Shown here: positions 32,181 through 42,494 of the stretch, in pieces | Layout: each line of letters opens with the position of its first letter | Numbering within the stretch: the stretch's first letter is position 1 | NCBI GenBank assembly: GCA_029879245.1 | Contig: JAOUQQ010000006.1 | Span: 1 to 54,708 of the forward strand | Source of the DNA: Chromatiales bacterium | Lineage (GTDB): Bacteria > Pseudomonadota > Gammaproteobacteria > Thiohalomonadales > Thiohalomonadaceae | DNA: 54,708 bases | Direction: 5' to 3' | Notes under the pieces: generated by a model | Seen by the model: only the letters and a program-made list of their open reading frames with translations | Told to the model about the DNA's origin: nothing | Database searches by the model: none | Position numbers and translations under genes: made by a program

Positions 32181-33344
32181 ATGCAGTACGGGCCACGTGA
32201 GATCACCAACCCCTTTCGTCCGATACCGCTGGAGGTACCGGAGGGGATGAAACCCAACGAGTTCTTCAACTCCACCGAGAACCTTAACGATCTGGTGCAT
32301 AACAACGGGCTGCTCATCAATCCCGAAGACCTGTTGCTCTATCGTAAGGCGTTGGGCCACTCCAACGAGTTCGACACCTCGATCATCTACAACACCTCGA
32401 AGACGATCCTCAACCCGCTGGGTCGCCCGGTGCGCCGCACCCAGGTACCGGACAACGTCAGGCACGTGTGGAATCGGATGAACCAGATCATCATCGAGTA
32501 CATGCTGGAGCAGTACCCTGACCCGTCCGAATATCTGGTGCTGGCCGGAGAGGCGAGCCTTGACGCCACCTGGCCGCTCACCTCGCCCGGGGTGCCGAGT
32601 ATCCGCATGCTGCACAACCACTTCATCGTCTTCAATAAACAGCAACTGCGTGATGCCCCGCTTGCCGACCCGAGTAACCCCAACCTTACCGACGGCGGCC
32701 AGCACTCCCTGTTTCAGGCCCACATGCGTGAGGTCTACCGTGCCTTTATTGAGGGACTCGATCTGGAGATCCTGCGCCCCTGTAACGATGGCAGTTGCAA
32801 GATAGAACTGACCGGCTACCCGCAGGGGCTACCGGCGTGGGAGATCATGGGAGGTGCCGATGCGCTCAGGGAGGTGCGCTTCTGGAAGGAGTACGACACC
32901 ATCCTCAAGGGCTTTATCGATTTCTATCGCACTTTCTTCAGTCAGGTCTCGACGCGTAACGCACCGATGCCGAAAGAGGTCTACTTCCCTGCGCTGGTAG
33001 AGGAGAAGCTACTCTTCAACAACGACTTCCTGAAGGCGGCGAAGATGGTGCGAGATCGCTGTATCGTCGACCCCGCCTACGCCAACGCGATCCGCTGGCA
33101 GCCCGCCTTCAAACAGCTCATCTACCGCAACGACAACGGCAAGCTCATCGTCACCATCAGCCAGAATTCTATCGGCAATGCGATCACCGAGCTGCTTGGG
33201 GTGGTGGTGAAACGTACCCCCGATGCCGAGGCCTATGAGCTGAGCGAACCGGCACTGATTGAAAAGCTGCTGGCGGTGAGAAAGCGTCTGGTGGATGCGG
33301 ATCTGGGTGAGGGGATCGCCACCGAACACTGGGCGGCAGAGTGA
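32181..33344 (+). CDS. Unrecognised conserved-looking protein, 387 residues
   Basis: A soluble protein with no signal or TM helix. ATG 32181 has GGAG 8 bases upstream. Codon use is strongly biased to C-ending codons, suggesting high expression. Visible features: SPGVPSIRMLHNHFIVFNKQ, an LHNH pattern that could recall the nucleotide-binding loop of the HIT/GalT group, PCNDGSC (a Cys pair), and a helical end. I do not recognise a family and assign no function. It converges with mqo, with 16 bases between the stops. Confidence 0.6.
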   Translation: MQYGPREITNPFRPIPLEVPEGMKPNEFFNSTENLNDLVHNNGLLINPEDLLLYRKALGHSNEFDTSIIYNTSKTILNPLGRPVRRTQVPDNVRHVWNRMNQIIIEYMLEQYPDPSEYLVLAGEASLDATWPLTSPGVPSIRMLHNHFIVFNKQQLRDAPLADPSNPNLTDGGQHSLFQAHMREVYRAFIEGLDLEILRPCNDGSCKIELTGYPQGLPAWEIMGGADALREVRFWKEYDTILKGFIDFYRTFFSQVSTRNAPMPKEVYFPALVEEKLLFNNDFLKAAKMVRDRCIVDPAYANAIRWQPAFKQLIYRNDNGKLIVTISQNSIGNAITELLGVVVKRTPDAEAYELSEPALIEKLLAVRKRLVDADLGEGIATEHWAAE

Positions 33345-33360
33345 CCCCTCCCCCCGTTTT

Positions 33361-34632
33361 TTAGAGAAAGTTAACGATGCGATCGGCATCGCGCTGTGCA
33401 TTGCCGAGACAACTGGTGGCGCCCGGAGAGGGGGTCATGTTGAAGAGGATCCCGGTACCGGGGTCGATCTGTGCCTCGCCGAGATGGAGCTTCTGCTGCG
33501 CTTTATCGATCATCACCGGGCGGATACCACCAAAGCCCTTGGCAAACTCCAACTGTTCCAGCTGCAGGGTGGGGATGATCTTCTGCGCCTCTTTGAGAAA
33601 CAGGCGGCGCCCCAGTCCCGGCACCTCATAGAGTATGTTGCGTAGCATGTAGTGACGCACCTCTGCCTCGCTCAACAGATTGCCCATCACCCGGAGCACA
33701 GCGAGTTGGGGTTTGGTGACGCGCAGGAATTGCGGCAGGGTCTCCCAGTGGTAGCGCTCTAGCAGGGGTAGCACCAGTGCGGTGGGGCCGAAGCGTGTCT
33801 TACCCGGTACCAGCAGATCCGGGTCACCGTGTACCGCGGCGAAGGGGAGCTTGTCGTTCTGTACGGTATAGACCTTGCCGTTGAGCAGTTGCGGGGTGAA
33901 GTAGAAGCTGCCCGCCACAGGCAGACAGGCATACTCCTGGCCATAGCCCATCTGCTGGGCGAAGAGCAGACTGTGGCCGCCAGTGGAGACCACTACGCTC
34001 TTTGCCGCAAGCCGACCGGCGCTGCTCTCAATCACAAAGCCTCCCGCCTGTTGTGTGATGGTACCTACCCGTGTACCCAGTTGAACCTCAAATCCTGGCT
34101 GTAGTCGCAGCGCCTGTTCGACGAAGGAGTGGGCAAGCAGGTTAAAATCGACGGCACTGTATTGATCACGCACCGCGATGGCGTTGATGCGTTGTTCCCG
34201 TCCCTCCACCACCATAGGTTCAATGGTGGCGATGCCCTGTGCATCGAGCAGCTCCATCTCGGGGAAGTGGGGGTGGAAGCTCTCATAGCGCGTGGTGAGC
34301 TTGTCGCACTCCTGCTCCCCAACCGCCAGCACCATCTTCGGGTATTTGAAGATCAGGCGCTCACGCTCGAACGGAGGCAGCGATTCGGCGTAGTCGACCA
34401 CCATCTGTGCAGTCTTTTGTACCTGCAGCGCCTTCTCCAGGGTGTAGTTGGTCTCGATGTCACCACAGTGGAGGGTCTGGCTGTTGTTGCGCCCGTGGGA
34501 GTTGACGGCGGCGAGCGAGCCGTACTTCTCCAGCAGTACCACCTTCTGCACATCACCGCGCCGTGCCAGCTCATAGAGCAGCGCTGTACCGGAGATACCT
34601 CCGCCGATGATGGCGACGTCGTACTGTTTCAT
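33361..34632 (-). CDS. mqo: FAD-dependent malate:quinone oxidoreductase, epsilonproteobacterial type
   Basis: A 423-residue FAD enzyme. GGGISG near the start is the dinucleotide-binding loop. The stretches SQTLHCGDIETNYT, LPVAGSFYFTPQLLNGKVYT, KLPFAAVHGDPDLLVPGKTR and FNMTPSPGATSCLGNA match the short Mqo form known from Helicobacter pylori rather than the longer E. coli enzyme. It should oxidise malate to oxaloacetate and pass electrons to quinone at the membrane. The ATG follows AAGGACCCACAGC. The resemblance to epsilonproteobacteria suggests transfer. A related L-2-hydroxyglutarate-type dehydrogenase cannot be fully excluded. Confidence 0.75.
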   Translation of the reverse strand: MKQYDVAIIGGGISGTALLYELARRGDVQKVVLLEKYGSLAAVNSHGRNNSQTLHCGDIETNYTLEKALQVQKTAQMVVDYAESLPPFERERLIFKYPKMVLAVGEQECDKLTTRYESFHPHFPEMELLDAQGIATIEPMVVEGREQRINAIAVRDQYSAVDFNLLAHSFVEQALRLQPGFEVQLGTRVGTITQQAGGFVIESSAGRLAAKSVVVSTGGHSLLFAQQMGYGQEYACLPVAGSFYFTPQLLNGKVYTVQNDKLPFAAVHGDPDLLVPGKTRFGPTALVLPLLERYHWETLPQFLRVTKPQLAVLRVMGNLLSEAEVRHYMLRNILYEVPGLGRRLFLKEAQKIIPTLQLEQLEFAKGFGGIRPVMIDKAQQKLHLGEAQIDPGTGILFNMTPSPGATSCLGNAQRDADRIVNFL

Positions 34633-34740
34633 GCTGTGGGTCCTTATTCCCTAACTTTGAGTATAGGAAAAGCTGAGTTGATAGCTGGGTATTAATTTTA
34701 AATGATTACTGAACTTTGCGGTATCACGCGAAGAGGGTGG

Positions 34741-36402
34741 TTAGTCTCGCCCCTGTGGCCAGTTGCTGTAGAGGGTGTAGATACCGAGGATTCCGAGGAC
34801 CCAGCTCTCAACACCGATGCCGTAGACCATCCGTGCCGGGGCATAGCCATCAAGGGCCATCATCACGGTGGCGCCGAGGATCAGCGACGAGCCGAGGATG
34901 GCAAAGAAGGTGCGCTGGTTGGCGCGGCGGATCTCGCGACGGATCGCCTCCAGCTCTTCGCGGTTGGCGTCGACCTTCAGCTTGCCTGTTTTCGCCTGCA
35001 GCAGCACGTCGTGGATCAACGAGGGGATCTCCGGCAGCTTCTCTCCCCACTGTGGCACGTTCTCCTTGAGGCGATTAGCGAAGGCACGTACGCCAATCTG
35101 CTCGCTCATCCAGCGCTCAAGGAAGGGCTTGGCGGTGGCCCACAGATCGAGCTCCGGATAGAGCTGGCGCCCCAGCCCCTCGATATTGAGCAGGGTCTTC
35201 TGCAGCAGCACTAGCTGCGGTTGCACCTCCATGTTGAAGCGGCGCGCGGTCTGGAACAGGCGCAGCAGCAGCTGGCCGAAGGAGATCTCGGCGAGCGGGC
35301 GTTCAAAGATCGGCTCGCAGACGGTGCGGATCGCCGCCTCGAACTCATCGACACGGGTATCGTGCGGCACCCAGCCCGACTCCACGTGAAGCTCGGCCAC
35401 CCGGTGGTAGTCGCGGTGGAAGAAGGCGAGGAAGTTCTCGGCCAGGTAGCGCTGATCCTCCTGGCTGAGGGTGCCGACGATGCCGAAGTCGACCGCCAGA
35501 TACTGACCCCGGGGCGAGACGAAGATGTTGCCCGGGTGCATGTCGGCATGGAAGAAGTTGTGGCGGAAGACCTGGGTGAAGAAGATCTCCACGCCACGGG
35601 CCGAGAGGGCCTTAAGGTCGATACCCGCCTCGCGAATTTGATCAATATTTCCGATGGGGATGCCGCTGATGCGCTCCATCACCATCACGTTCTTGCGGCA
35701 GTGGTGCCAGTGGATCTCCGGTACATAGAGCAGTTCGGAGCCCTGAAAGTTGCGGCGGATCTGCGTCGCCGAGGCGGCCTCGCGCATCAGATCCAGCTCA
35801 TCGATGAGGTTCTTCTCGAATTCGGCCACGACATCAACCGGACGCAGGCGGCGTCCCTCGCGCCAGTAGCGCTGCAGCTTGTCGGCGAGAATGTAGAGCA
35901 GACCGATGTCGCGACGGATCACCGGTTCGATGCTGGGCCGCAGTACCTTGACCACCACCTCGGTGCCATCTAGCAGTTTGGCGACGTGCACCTGGGCGAT
36001 GGAGGCGGAGGCGAGCGGGGTGCGATCGAATTCGGCAAAGACCTTCTCCAGCGGCTGACGGTAGGCCTTTTCGATGATCGCGACGGCACTCTCGCCGGGG
36101 AAGGGGGGAACCCGATCCTGCAGTTTTGCCAGCTCCTCGGCGATATCGTCGGGTAGAAGGTCTCGGCGGGTTGAGAGGATCTGGCCGAACTTGACGAAGA
36201 TCGGGCCAAGATCCTCCAGGGTGCGGCGGATACGTATACCGCGTGCTATCTCCCTGTGCTGCAACAGGCGCCACCACATCAACCAGCGCAGGAAACGCAG
36301 CGGGCGAAACAGGTGGGTGGCGAGGATCAGATCATCCAGGCCGTGACGCACCAGTGTCCAGCTAATGTAGAGCAGGCGCATCGCCTGTCCGGGACGGATC
36401 AC
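34741..36402 (-). CDS. ubiB: Ubiquinone biosynthesis kinase-like protein UbiB
   Basis: A 553-residue atypical kinase/ATPase needed for ubiquinone assembly. The family KxGQ motif appears as GPIFVKFGQILSTRRDLLPD near residue 50. HADMHPGNIF and DFGI are the catalytic loop and Mg site. Two C-terminal TM helices (FFAILGSSLILGATVMM and a later one) hold it to the inner membrane. The start is GTG 36402, with GAGGGG 10 bases upstream, 6 bases after ubiJ. Last gene of ubiE-ubiJ-ubiB. Confidence 0.92.
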   Translation of the reverse strand: MIRPGQAMRLLYISWTLVRHGLDDLILATHLFRPLRFLRWLMWWRLLQHREIARGIRIRRTLEDLGPIFVKFGQILSTRRDLLPDDIAEELAKLQDRVPPFPGESAVAIIEKAYRQPLEKVFAEFDRTPLASASIAQVHVAKLLDGTEVVVKVLRPSIEPVIRRDIGLLYILADKLQRYWREGRRLRPVDVVAEFEKNLIDELDLMREAASATQIRRNFQGSELLYVPEIHWHHCRKNVMVMERISGIPIGNIDQIREAGIDLKALSARGVEIFFTQVFRHNFFHADMHPGNIFVSPRGQYLAVDFGIVGTLSQEDQRYLAENFLAFFHRDYHRVAELHVESGWVPHDTRVDEFEAAIRTVCEPIFERPLAEISFGQLLLRLFQTARRFNMEVQPQLVLLQKTLLNIEGLGRQLYPELDLWATAKPFLERWMSEQIGVRAFANRLKENVPQWGEKLPEIPSLIHDVLLQAKTGKLKVDANREELEAIRREIRRANQRTFFAILGSSLILGATVMMALDGYAPARMVYGIGVESWVLGILGIYTLYSNWPQGRD

Positions 36403-36408
36403 CGTGTC

Positions 36409-37041
36409 TTACCCCTCAACTTGTAACCTGTTTAGCAATCGTTTGATTCGCGCCTCGATGCGATCAACATCGCTGCGCAGGGTGTCGACGTTCCGGATGA
36501 ACTCATCGACCTCCCAGTCAACCGGTAGTGCCTCGCGCTCCTCCTGCAGATAGTCTGCGCTGTCGCGTCCCAGATGCTCGGCGGTGCGCGCACCCCAGGT
36601 AAAGAGGCCGCGAAGAGTATTGCCGATCTGGTGGGCGATAATGTCTCCGGTAAGGCGTGAGAGGTGCTCCTCCCAGTCGATGTCGAGCTGCTCGAAGACT
36701 CGCTGGATCTGGGTACCCAGCTCCACATCGCCGTCGATCTCCACCCCGCCCTTGAACAGCCCCTCACCGGTACGACCGGTGGACATGCGTAACAGGGCGA
36801 AGGGTGCACCGCGCAGGGTGGTGTCGACCTCACCATCGTAGTCGCCCATCAGGCGCAGTTTTCCCTCGGCGGTGGGTTGTAGCGTAAGGGTGATACCGGT
36901 GCCGTTCAGTTCGATGGCGATGGTTTTGCCGTCGAGACGGGCGAGTCGTGCTGTGGTCTTCGGGTCCAGGGCCAGGGCGGCATTAAGGGCCTGCTCCAGC
37001 AGCGCCAGTGCGGCGACGTCGATCATCAAACCGCCGGACAT
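36409..37041 (-). CDS. ubiJ: Ubiquinone biosynthesis accessory factor UbiJ
   Basis: A 210-residue SCP2-fold protein that binds ubiquinone intermediates and helps assemble the Ubi complex. An N-terminal SCP2 domain (TARLARLDGKTIAIELNGTG, then GDVELGTQIQRVFEQLDIDW) is followed by a helical C-terminal tail (VDEFIRNVDTLRSDVDRIEA). It lies 2 bases after ubiE in the usual order. Confidence 0.9.
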   Translation of the reverse strand: MSGGLMIDVAALALLEQALNAALALDPKTTARLARLDGKTIAIELNGTGITLTLQPTAEGKLRLMGDYDGEVDTTLRGAPFALLRMSTGRTGEGLFKGGVEIDGDVELGTQIQRVFEQLDIDWEEHLSRLTGDIIAHQIGNTLRGLFTWGARTAEHLGRDSADYLQEEREALPVDWEVDEFIRNVDTLRSDVDRIEARIKRLLNRLQVEG

Positions 37042-37043
37042 GG

Positions 37044-37802
37044 CTAGAATTTGTAACCGCGGTGCAGGGCGACGATGCCACCGGTCAGATTATGGTAGTC
37101 ACACCTCTCAAAGCCGACCGCCTCCATCATCCCCTTCATCGTCTCCTGATCGGGATGCATGCGGATCGATTCGGCCAGGTACTGGTAGCTATCAGCATCG
37201 TTAGCCACCAGTTTCCCCATCAGCGGTAGCAACTTGAAGGAGTACTGATCATAGATCGCACTGAGGCCGGCGCTGGTCGGTTTGGAGAACTCCAGCACCA
37301 GCAGGCGGCCGCCCGGCTTGAGAATGCGGAACATCGAGGCGAGCGCCTTCTCCTTGTCGGTGACGTTGCGCAGTCCGAAGGCGATGGTGATAAGGTCAAA
37401 ATGGTTGTCGGGGAAGGGGAGGCACTCGGCGTTGGCCTGGGCGTAGCGCACGTTGCCGACGATGCCGCGGTCGATGAGGCGCGAGCGCCCCACCTTGAGC
37501 ATCGAGTCGTTAATATCGGCCAGCACCACCTCACCCTCAGCGCCGACTATCTCACTAAATTTCGCCGCCAGGTCGCCGGTACCACCAGCGATGTCGAGCA
37601 CACGCCAGCCGCGGCGCACCCCGCTCTTCTCAATGGTGAAGCGCTTCCACAGGCGGTGGATCCCCATCGACATCAGGTCGTTCATCAGGTCGTACCTGGC
37701 GGCCACCGAGTGGAATACCTCGGCCACCTTGCCCGCCTTCTCCTCGGTCTTTACCTGCTTATAACCGAAATGGGTGGTCGACTCCTGATGGTTGTCACTC
37801 AC
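37044..37802 (-). CDS. ubiE: Ubiquinone/menaquinone methyltransferase UbiE
   Basis: A 252-residue class I SAM methyltransferase for the C-methylation in quinone synthesis. Motif I is [16 protein letters not shown]. The family stretch [20 protein letters not shown], then [14 protein letters not shown], is present, and it ends [11 protein letters not shown]. The start is GTG 37802 with CAGGACAGTCGT upstream. It lies 15 bases downstream of the DUF971 gene. Confidence 0.93.
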   Translation of the reverse strand: MSDNHQESTTHFGYKQVKTEEKAGKVAEVFHSVAARYDLMNDLMSMGIHRLWKRFTIEKSGVRRGWRVLDIAGGTGDLAAKFSEIVGAEGEVVLADINDSMLKVGRSRLIDRGIVGNVRYAQANAECLPFPDNHFDLITIAFGLRNVTDKEKALASMFRILKPGGRLLVLEFSKPTSAGLSAIYDQYSFKLLPLMGKLVANDADSYQYLAESIRMHPDQETMKGMMEAVGFERCDYHNLTGGIVALHRGYKF

Positions 37803-37817
37803 ACGACTGTCCTGTGG

Positions 37818-38177
37818 TTATGCTTTACGTTGATGGCCGGCTGCCTCGAGCCGATCCAGGTAATCCTGCCAGTATTTATCGTAGTTTGCACCCAGGTCGT
37901 AGAGGGTCTCCCAGGCGTAGATACCACTGTCATGGCCATCATCGAAGGAGGGCTGGATGGCATAGCTGCCCACCTGCTCGATCTTCTCGATGTTGACCTC
38001 CTCCTTGCCCAACTGCAGCACCTCCTGGCCCGGGCCGTGTCCCTGCACCTCGGCGGAGGGGGAGTAGACACGCAGATATTCGCACGGCAGATCGAAACGG
38101 GTGCCATCATTAAAGGCGATCTCAAGTGAGCGTTGCTGCTTGTGCAGGGTGATCTCTGTCGGTATGTGTTTGTTCAT
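37818..38177 (-). CDS. DUF971 protein (GBBH-like N-terminal domain)
   Basis: A 119-residue protein: ITLHKQQRSLEIAFNDGTRF, then CEYLRVYSPSAEVQGHG is the DUF971 core, as in the N-terminal domain of gamma-butyrobetaine hydroxylase. Such proteins sit between hslU and ubiE in related genomes. The function is unknown. ATG 38177 follows CGAGGAACAGC. Confidence 0.8.
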   Translation of the reverse strand: MNKHIPTEITLHKQQRSLEIAFNDGTRFDLPCEYLRVYSPSAEVQGHGPGQEVLQLGKEEVNIEKIEQVGSYAIQPSFDDGHDSGIYAWETLYDLGANYDKYWQDYLDRLEAAGHQRKA

Positions 38178-38282
38178 GCTGTTCCTCGTTGGCTAACTAT
38201 ATGAATAGCTAACAGGTGGTGTCTGCCGTAGGGGGATTCAATGCGCCGCAGATGGGCGATTCTACCCCAGCTGCGCGTTCGA

Positions 38283-39629
38283 TTACAGGATATAGCGACT
38301 CAGATCCTCATCCTCGGCCAGCTCACTTAACTGTGCGTTCACATAGGCCGAATCGATAGAGATGGCTTGTCCGCTGCGATCGGCTGCCTCATATGAGAGT
38401 CCCTCCAGCAGACGCTCCATCACCGTATGCAGGCGACGGGCACCGATATTCTCGGTCTTTTCGTTAACCTGACAGGCGATCTCGGCGAGACGGGTAATGC
38501 CATCGAGTGTGAATTCGATAGTGACCCCCTCGGTGGCCAGCAGTGCCTGATACTGCTCGGTGAGCGAGGCGTCCGGCTCGGTGAGGATACGCTGGAACTC
38601 CTCCACTCCGAGGGCGTCGAGCTCGACGCGGATCGGCAGACGCCCCTGCAGCTCGGGGATGAGATCCGACGGCCTGGAGAGGTGAAAGGCGCCGGAGGCG
38701 ATAAAGAGGATATGGTCTGTCTTGATCATGCCGTACTTGGTAGAGACGGTAGAGCCCTCCACCAGCGGCAGCAGATCACGCTGTACCCCCTCGCGGGAGA
38801 CGTCGGGGCCCTTGCTATCGCTACGCCCGGTGATCTTGTCCATCTCATCGAGAAAGACGATGCCGTTCTGCTCCACTGCATGGAGTGCGCGGGATTTGAT
38901 CTCCTCTTCACTCACCAGCTTCCCCGCCTCCTCATCGGTGAGCTGTTTCAGCGCCTCCTTGATGCGCAACTTGCTCTTCTTCTTACGCTGATTACCCATG
39001 TTCTGAAACAGCCCCTGTAACTGGCTGGTCATCTCCTCCATTCCTGGAGGGGCCATGATCTCGACGCCGATGGGGGTGGCACTGACCTCGATCTCGATCT
39101 CCCTGTCGTCGAGATCACCCTCTCGCAGTTTCTTGCGGAATTTCTGCCGGGTTCCGGACTCATCCTCGCTGCGCTCCTCCGGCTCATTGGCAAAGCCAAA
39201 GCTACCGCTACGGGCGGGGGGGAGCAGAATATCGAGGATCCGCTCCTCCGCCGCCTCAAAGGCGCGGTGGCGCACCTTTTTTGTCTCCTCCTCACGTACC
39301 ATCTTTATGGCGATATCGATAAGGTCGCGGATGATCGATTCCACGTCGCGCCCTACATAGCCCACCTCGGTGAACTTGGTCGCCTCCACCTTGATAAAGG
39401 GGGCGCGCGCCAGCTTGGCCAGGCGGCGGGCGATCTCGGTCTTACCTACCCCGGTGGGGCCGATCATCAGGATATTTTTCGGCGTGATCTCATTGCGCAG
39501 TGCCGCATCAACCTGGCTTCTGCGCCAGCGGTTGCGCAATGCGATGGCTACGGCTCTCTTGGCGTTGGCCTGGCCGATGATGTGCTTGTCCAGCTCCTGG
39601 ACGATCTCTCTGGGGGTCATGGTCGACAT
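38283..39629 (-). CDS. hslU: ATP-dependent protease ATPase HslU
   Basis: About 448 residues from ATG 39629, which gives [20 protein letters not shown], the usual start. A GTG at 39644 adds five residues. It is an AAA+ unfoldase with Walker [16 protein letters not shown], Walker [11 protein letters not shown], and the family tail SRYIL, whose C-terminus activates HslV. It begins just after hslV and works with it in a cytosolic protease. Confidence 0.95.
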   Translation of the reverse strand: MSTMTPREIVQELDKHIIGQANAKRAVAIALRNRWRRSQVDAALRNEITPKNILMIGPTGVGKTEIARRLAKLARAPFIKVEATKFTEVGYVGRDVESIIRDLIDIAIKMVREEETKKVRHRAFEAAEERILDILLPPARSGSFGFANEPEERSEDESGTRQKFRKKLREGDLDDREIEIEVSATPIGVEIMAPPGMEEMTSQLQGLFQNMGNQRKKKSKLRIKEALKQLTDEEAGKLVSEEEIKSRALHAVEQNGIVFLDEMDKITGRSDSKGPDVSREGVQRDLLPLVEGSTVSTKYGMIKTDHILFIASGAFHLSRPSDLIPELQGRLPIRVELDALGVEEFQRILTEPDASLTEQYQALLATEGVTIEFTLDGITRLAEIACQVNEKTENIGARRLHTVMERLLEGLSYEAADRSGQAISIDSAYVNAQLSELAEDEDLSRYIL

Positions 39630-39644
39630 GGGGTTGTTACTCAC

Positions 39645-40187
39645 TTACTCGGTGTCGAGTTCTTCAATCGTCAGATTGTTGTTGGTGTAGATGCAGATAC
39701 TGGCGGCAATGTTGAGCCCCTTTTCGACAATCTCGCGGGCGCTCAGTTCGGTATTTTCATACAGAGCGGTGGCCGCCGCCTGGGCAAAGGAGCCGCCGGA
39801 ACCGATGGCGATAAGGTTGTTCTCAGGCTCGATCACATCTCCATTGCCGGTGATCATCAGGGTGGCCGTCCTGTCGGCCACCAGCAGCAGCGCCTCCAGC
39901 TTGCGCAGCACCCGGTCGGTGCGCCAGTCCTTCGCCATCTCCACCGCGGCACGGGTTAGGTGGCCCTGGTGTTTCTCCAGCTTCCCCTCGAAGCGCTCAA
40001 ACAGGGTGAAGGCATCGGCGGTGCCACCGGCAAAGCCGGCGATGACGTTATCGCGATAGAGGCGGCGCACTTTGCGAGCGTTGCCCTTCATCACGGTATT
40101 GCCGAGCGAGACCTGGCCATCGCCGCCGATCACGACCTTGTCGTTGCGGCGCACGGCGAGAATGGTGGTTCCACGATACTGCTCCAC
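39645..40187 (-). CDS. hslV: HslV peptidase subunit
   Basis: 180 residues, proteasome-beta-like. After a short propeptide the mature enzyme starts at Thr in [20 protein letters not shown] and [15 protein letters not shown] are conserved. GTG 40187 follows CAGGAG at good spacing. First gene of hslVU. I looked for a sigma-32 promoter upstream and found no clear match. Confidence 0.95.
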   Translation of the reverse strand: MEQYRGTTILAVRRNDKVVIGGDGQVSLGNTVMKGNARKVRRLYRDNVIAGFAGGTADAFTLFERFEGKLEKHQGHLTRAAVEMAKDWRTDRVLRKLEALLLVADRTATLMITGNGDVIEPENNLIAIGSGGSFAQAAATALYENTELSAREIVEKGLNIAASICIYTNNNLTIEELDTE

Positions 40188-40257
40188 GGCAGGCTCCTGT
40201 TGCGAACGGGGCGGTGATTTTACCGCAAACGGCGGCGGGTTACCCGATAGTTCTCTA

Positions 40258-41769
40258 TCACTTTGAGGCCGAAGAGAGCAGTTTTTTCAGCCGTGAGGAC
40301 AAATCAGACTCGACCTTCTGCCCCCGCTGATAGAGGGCAATGATCTCCATACGACCATCCTGCAGTGCCATCTGCGCCACATTGTCGGGGCTGATGGTCC
40401 AGCGCCCCAGAGTGGAATCAACAGGCCAGCGAAAATCGGGATAGGCGTGGAAGACGATCTCCGAGCAGACGATCCGGTCGCTGGTCTCAACATCAAAGTT
40501 AAAGTCGTACTCCTTGCCGATGTGACTCAGGGTGTTGGTGACGTAGCCTGCGAGCTGCTCTCTATCGATATTAACCGGCCTGAGGATCAGCAGATCATCG
40601 ATATTGAGAAAGTGCTCCAATCTGCTGAGTGTGACTCCACTACGCAACGCCTCGGCGACCCTTCGGCCTGCCAGCAGTTCGCGATGGTATGACGCTACGA
40701 ATGGGTGCTCCCATATACCCATCTCCTGTAACTGCTGTGGGCTGCCGCTCCACACCGCCACATGGCCCCAATAGCCGGGAATAAAGCTGTCGGTAAGACG
40801 AAAGGGGGTCTTCTCCAGCAGGATGTCGCCGGGTTGAAGAAGTGCCTCAATTTCTGTGAGCTGCGCGCTGTTGCCGTAGAGTTTTCCCTTGCGTTCCTCC
40901 ACTACCCCGACGGCGTTACCAAAGAGCATACTCAGGGTATGCATCGATTCCCGGGCCAGTACCCGAAGGCTGTCCTCCATCGCCTCGGTGGTGAAGTACA
41001 TGCTCTTCTCCGCCAGCTCCTCCAGCTTGCGTCCCTTAAACAGCCGATAGTTGGGGCTCTGTTCGATAATGGCGTAGAGATAGGCGAGCTGATCATCAGC
41101 AACGGCGCTCTTGCGTAGTGAGCCCTTAAAGCTGTCGAATGCCTCGATTCCGGCCAGTGTGCGGTTGTAGTTCTCCATCGAGAGGTAGGCCTCGGTGAGT
41201 TCGTTAAAGGCGTACTCATCGATGCCGTAGGCACTGTCAGAGAGATTGACCAGCTGCCGCAGCCGGGCGTTCTCGGCAAGGGTGTCGAGGGCCAGCATAT
41301 AGCTGTCGTAGAGCATCAGGGTGGCCGCCAGCGAGAGGGTGATGCCGCGGTGGCGCAGAGTGGTTGCGAGGCCGTGGCGCTCATTGAGCCAGCACTCATG
41401 GGCTGCGGCGATCTGATAGAGCTGCTCGCGCACCGCAAGATGCTCCGCCAGCCCCTGATTGAGGGCGGCGATCTCGCCGCCGCTCAGCACCTGTCCATCA
41501 TTGATTTTCTGTTGCAACTGCTGTGAGAGGGCGATGATCACCGCTCGCTGTTGTAGCGATCGCTCCGCCAGTAGCTGAAAGGCGGTGACCTCCTGAGCCA
41601 GGGTATTCTCATCGCCCTGATGGACACTCCGGGTGTGCTGCCGGCAGAGCTGCAGTGCCTGCTCGTAGTCGTGATGCGCTACCGTATCAGGGTTGTGCGG
41701 TGTGGTGGAGCAGGCGGTGAGCAGAGCCGCAATGATGGGGAGGGTTAGATGTTTCAACATACGAGTCAT
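40258..41769 (-). CDS. YiiX/YebB-like hydrolase on a long lipoprotein
   Basis: A 503-residue predicted lipoprotein (lipobox LLTAC near residue 20). The first 300 residues are helical and of unknown fold. The last 180 residues match the YiiX/YebB-like permuted NlpC/P60 family: [20 protein letters not shown], then [12 protein letters not shown] (catalytic His) and [13 protein letters not shown] (catalytic Cys). A role in cleaving amide or ester bonds at the cell envelope is likely. The substrate is unknown. It is upstream of hslVU on the same strand. Confidence 0.75.
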   Translation of the reverse strand: MTRMLKHLTLPIIAALLTACSTTPHNPDTVAHHDYEQALQLCRQHTRSVHQGDENTLAQEVTAFQLLAERSLQQRAVIIALSQQLQQKINDGQVLSGGEIAALNQGLAEHLAVREQLYQIAAAHECWLNERHGLATTLRHRGITLSLAATLMLYDSYMLALDTLAENARLRQLVNLSDSAYGIDEYAFNELTEAYLSMENYNRTLAGIEAFDSFKGSLRKSAVADDQLAYLYAIIEQSPNYRLFKGRKLEELAEKSMYFTTEAMEDSLRVLARESMHTLSMLFGNAVGVVEERKGKLYGNSAQLTEIEALLQPGDILLEKTPFRLTDSFIPGYWGHVAVWSGSPQQLQEMGIWEHPFVASYHRELLAGRRVAEALRSGVTLSRLEHFLNIDDLLILRPVNIDREQLAGYVTNTLSHIGKEYDFNFDVETSDRIVCSEIVFHAYPDFRWPVDSTLGRWTISPDNVAQMALQDGRMEIIALYQRGQKVESDLSSRLKKLLSSASK

Positions 41770-41803
41770 GTTCTTCTCTGTGACATCAACGTGGCAACGA
41801 AAA

Positions 41804-42484
41804 TTAGCGTCGCAGAAAGGTTAACCAGCGCGCCAGGCTCAACAAGCTCGCCAGTGAGGCGGCGACGTAGGTGAGGGCGGCTGCCTGCAGTATTCTTCTG
41901 ACTGCGCGTTCATCGCGCTTATCGATATAGTTCCCCTCACGCAGGATTGGCAGTGCCTTGTTAAAGCTGGCGTCCCACTCTACCGGCAGAGTCACCAGAT
42001 GAACTACGGTCGCCAATGCCATACTGCCAAAGCCGAGCAGGAAGAGCAGGATACCGCTGTGCGGAAGGCGGGTGATCAGCGCGACGATGGGGATGGCGAA
42101 CATCAGGATCGCCCCGATCTTTTCTGCACGTTGTGCGAAGATAATAAGGCGGCTGCGGGTAGCCAGTAGCGGCTCACTGTTTTTGTGCTGTATCGCATGG
42201 CCCACCTCGTGGGCGGCGACGGCGATGGCGGTGAGGGATTTTCCACTGAAGTTGTCGGGACTGAGGCGCACCATCCTGTCGTTCGGGTCGTAGTGATCCC
42301 CCTTCTCGGTCTGCTCTACCACGGCGGAGATCTCAAACCTTTTGAGCAGATGTTCGGCCAGCTCACCACCGCTGCCGGGAAACTCCTCGCGCGTTTTGCT
42401 ATAGCGTCGAAAGGTGTAGCTGGCCCACCACTGCGGGCCGAAGATAAGGGCGATGAGCAACAGCAGGATGATGAGATAGGGCAT
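41804..42484 (-). CDS. Neutral zinc metallopeptidase, YugP type
   Basis: A 226-residue membrane protein. TM helices occur at the start (LIILLLLIALIFGPQWW) and in the second half. The zinc site AAHEVGHAIQH (HExxH) near residue 90 is on the cytosolic or periplasmic face. Family members are predicted peptidases (YugP). ATG 42484 follows AGGAGAGAGCGG. It probably shares a transcript with argS and the SPOR gene. Confidence 0.85.
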   Translation of the reverse strand: MPYLIILLLLIALIFGPQWWASYTFRRYSKTREEFPGSGGELAEHLLKRFEISAVVEQTEKGDHYDPNDRMVRLSPDNFSGKSLTAIAVAAHEVGHAIQHKNSEPLLATRSRLIIFAQRAEKIGAILMFAIPIVALITRLPHSGILLFLLGFGSMALATVVHLVTLPVEWDASFNKALPILREGNYIDKRDERAVRRILQAAALTYVAASLASLLSLARWLTFLRR

Positions 42485-42494
42485 CCGCTCTCTC

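Noticed and set aside
35221-35973. 250-codon plus-strand frame opposite ubiB
   Set aside because: Antisense shadow of ubiB.
40188-40257. Heat-shock (sigma-32) promoter before hslVU
   Set aside because: No convincing CTTGAAA and CCCCAT pair at proper spacing was found.
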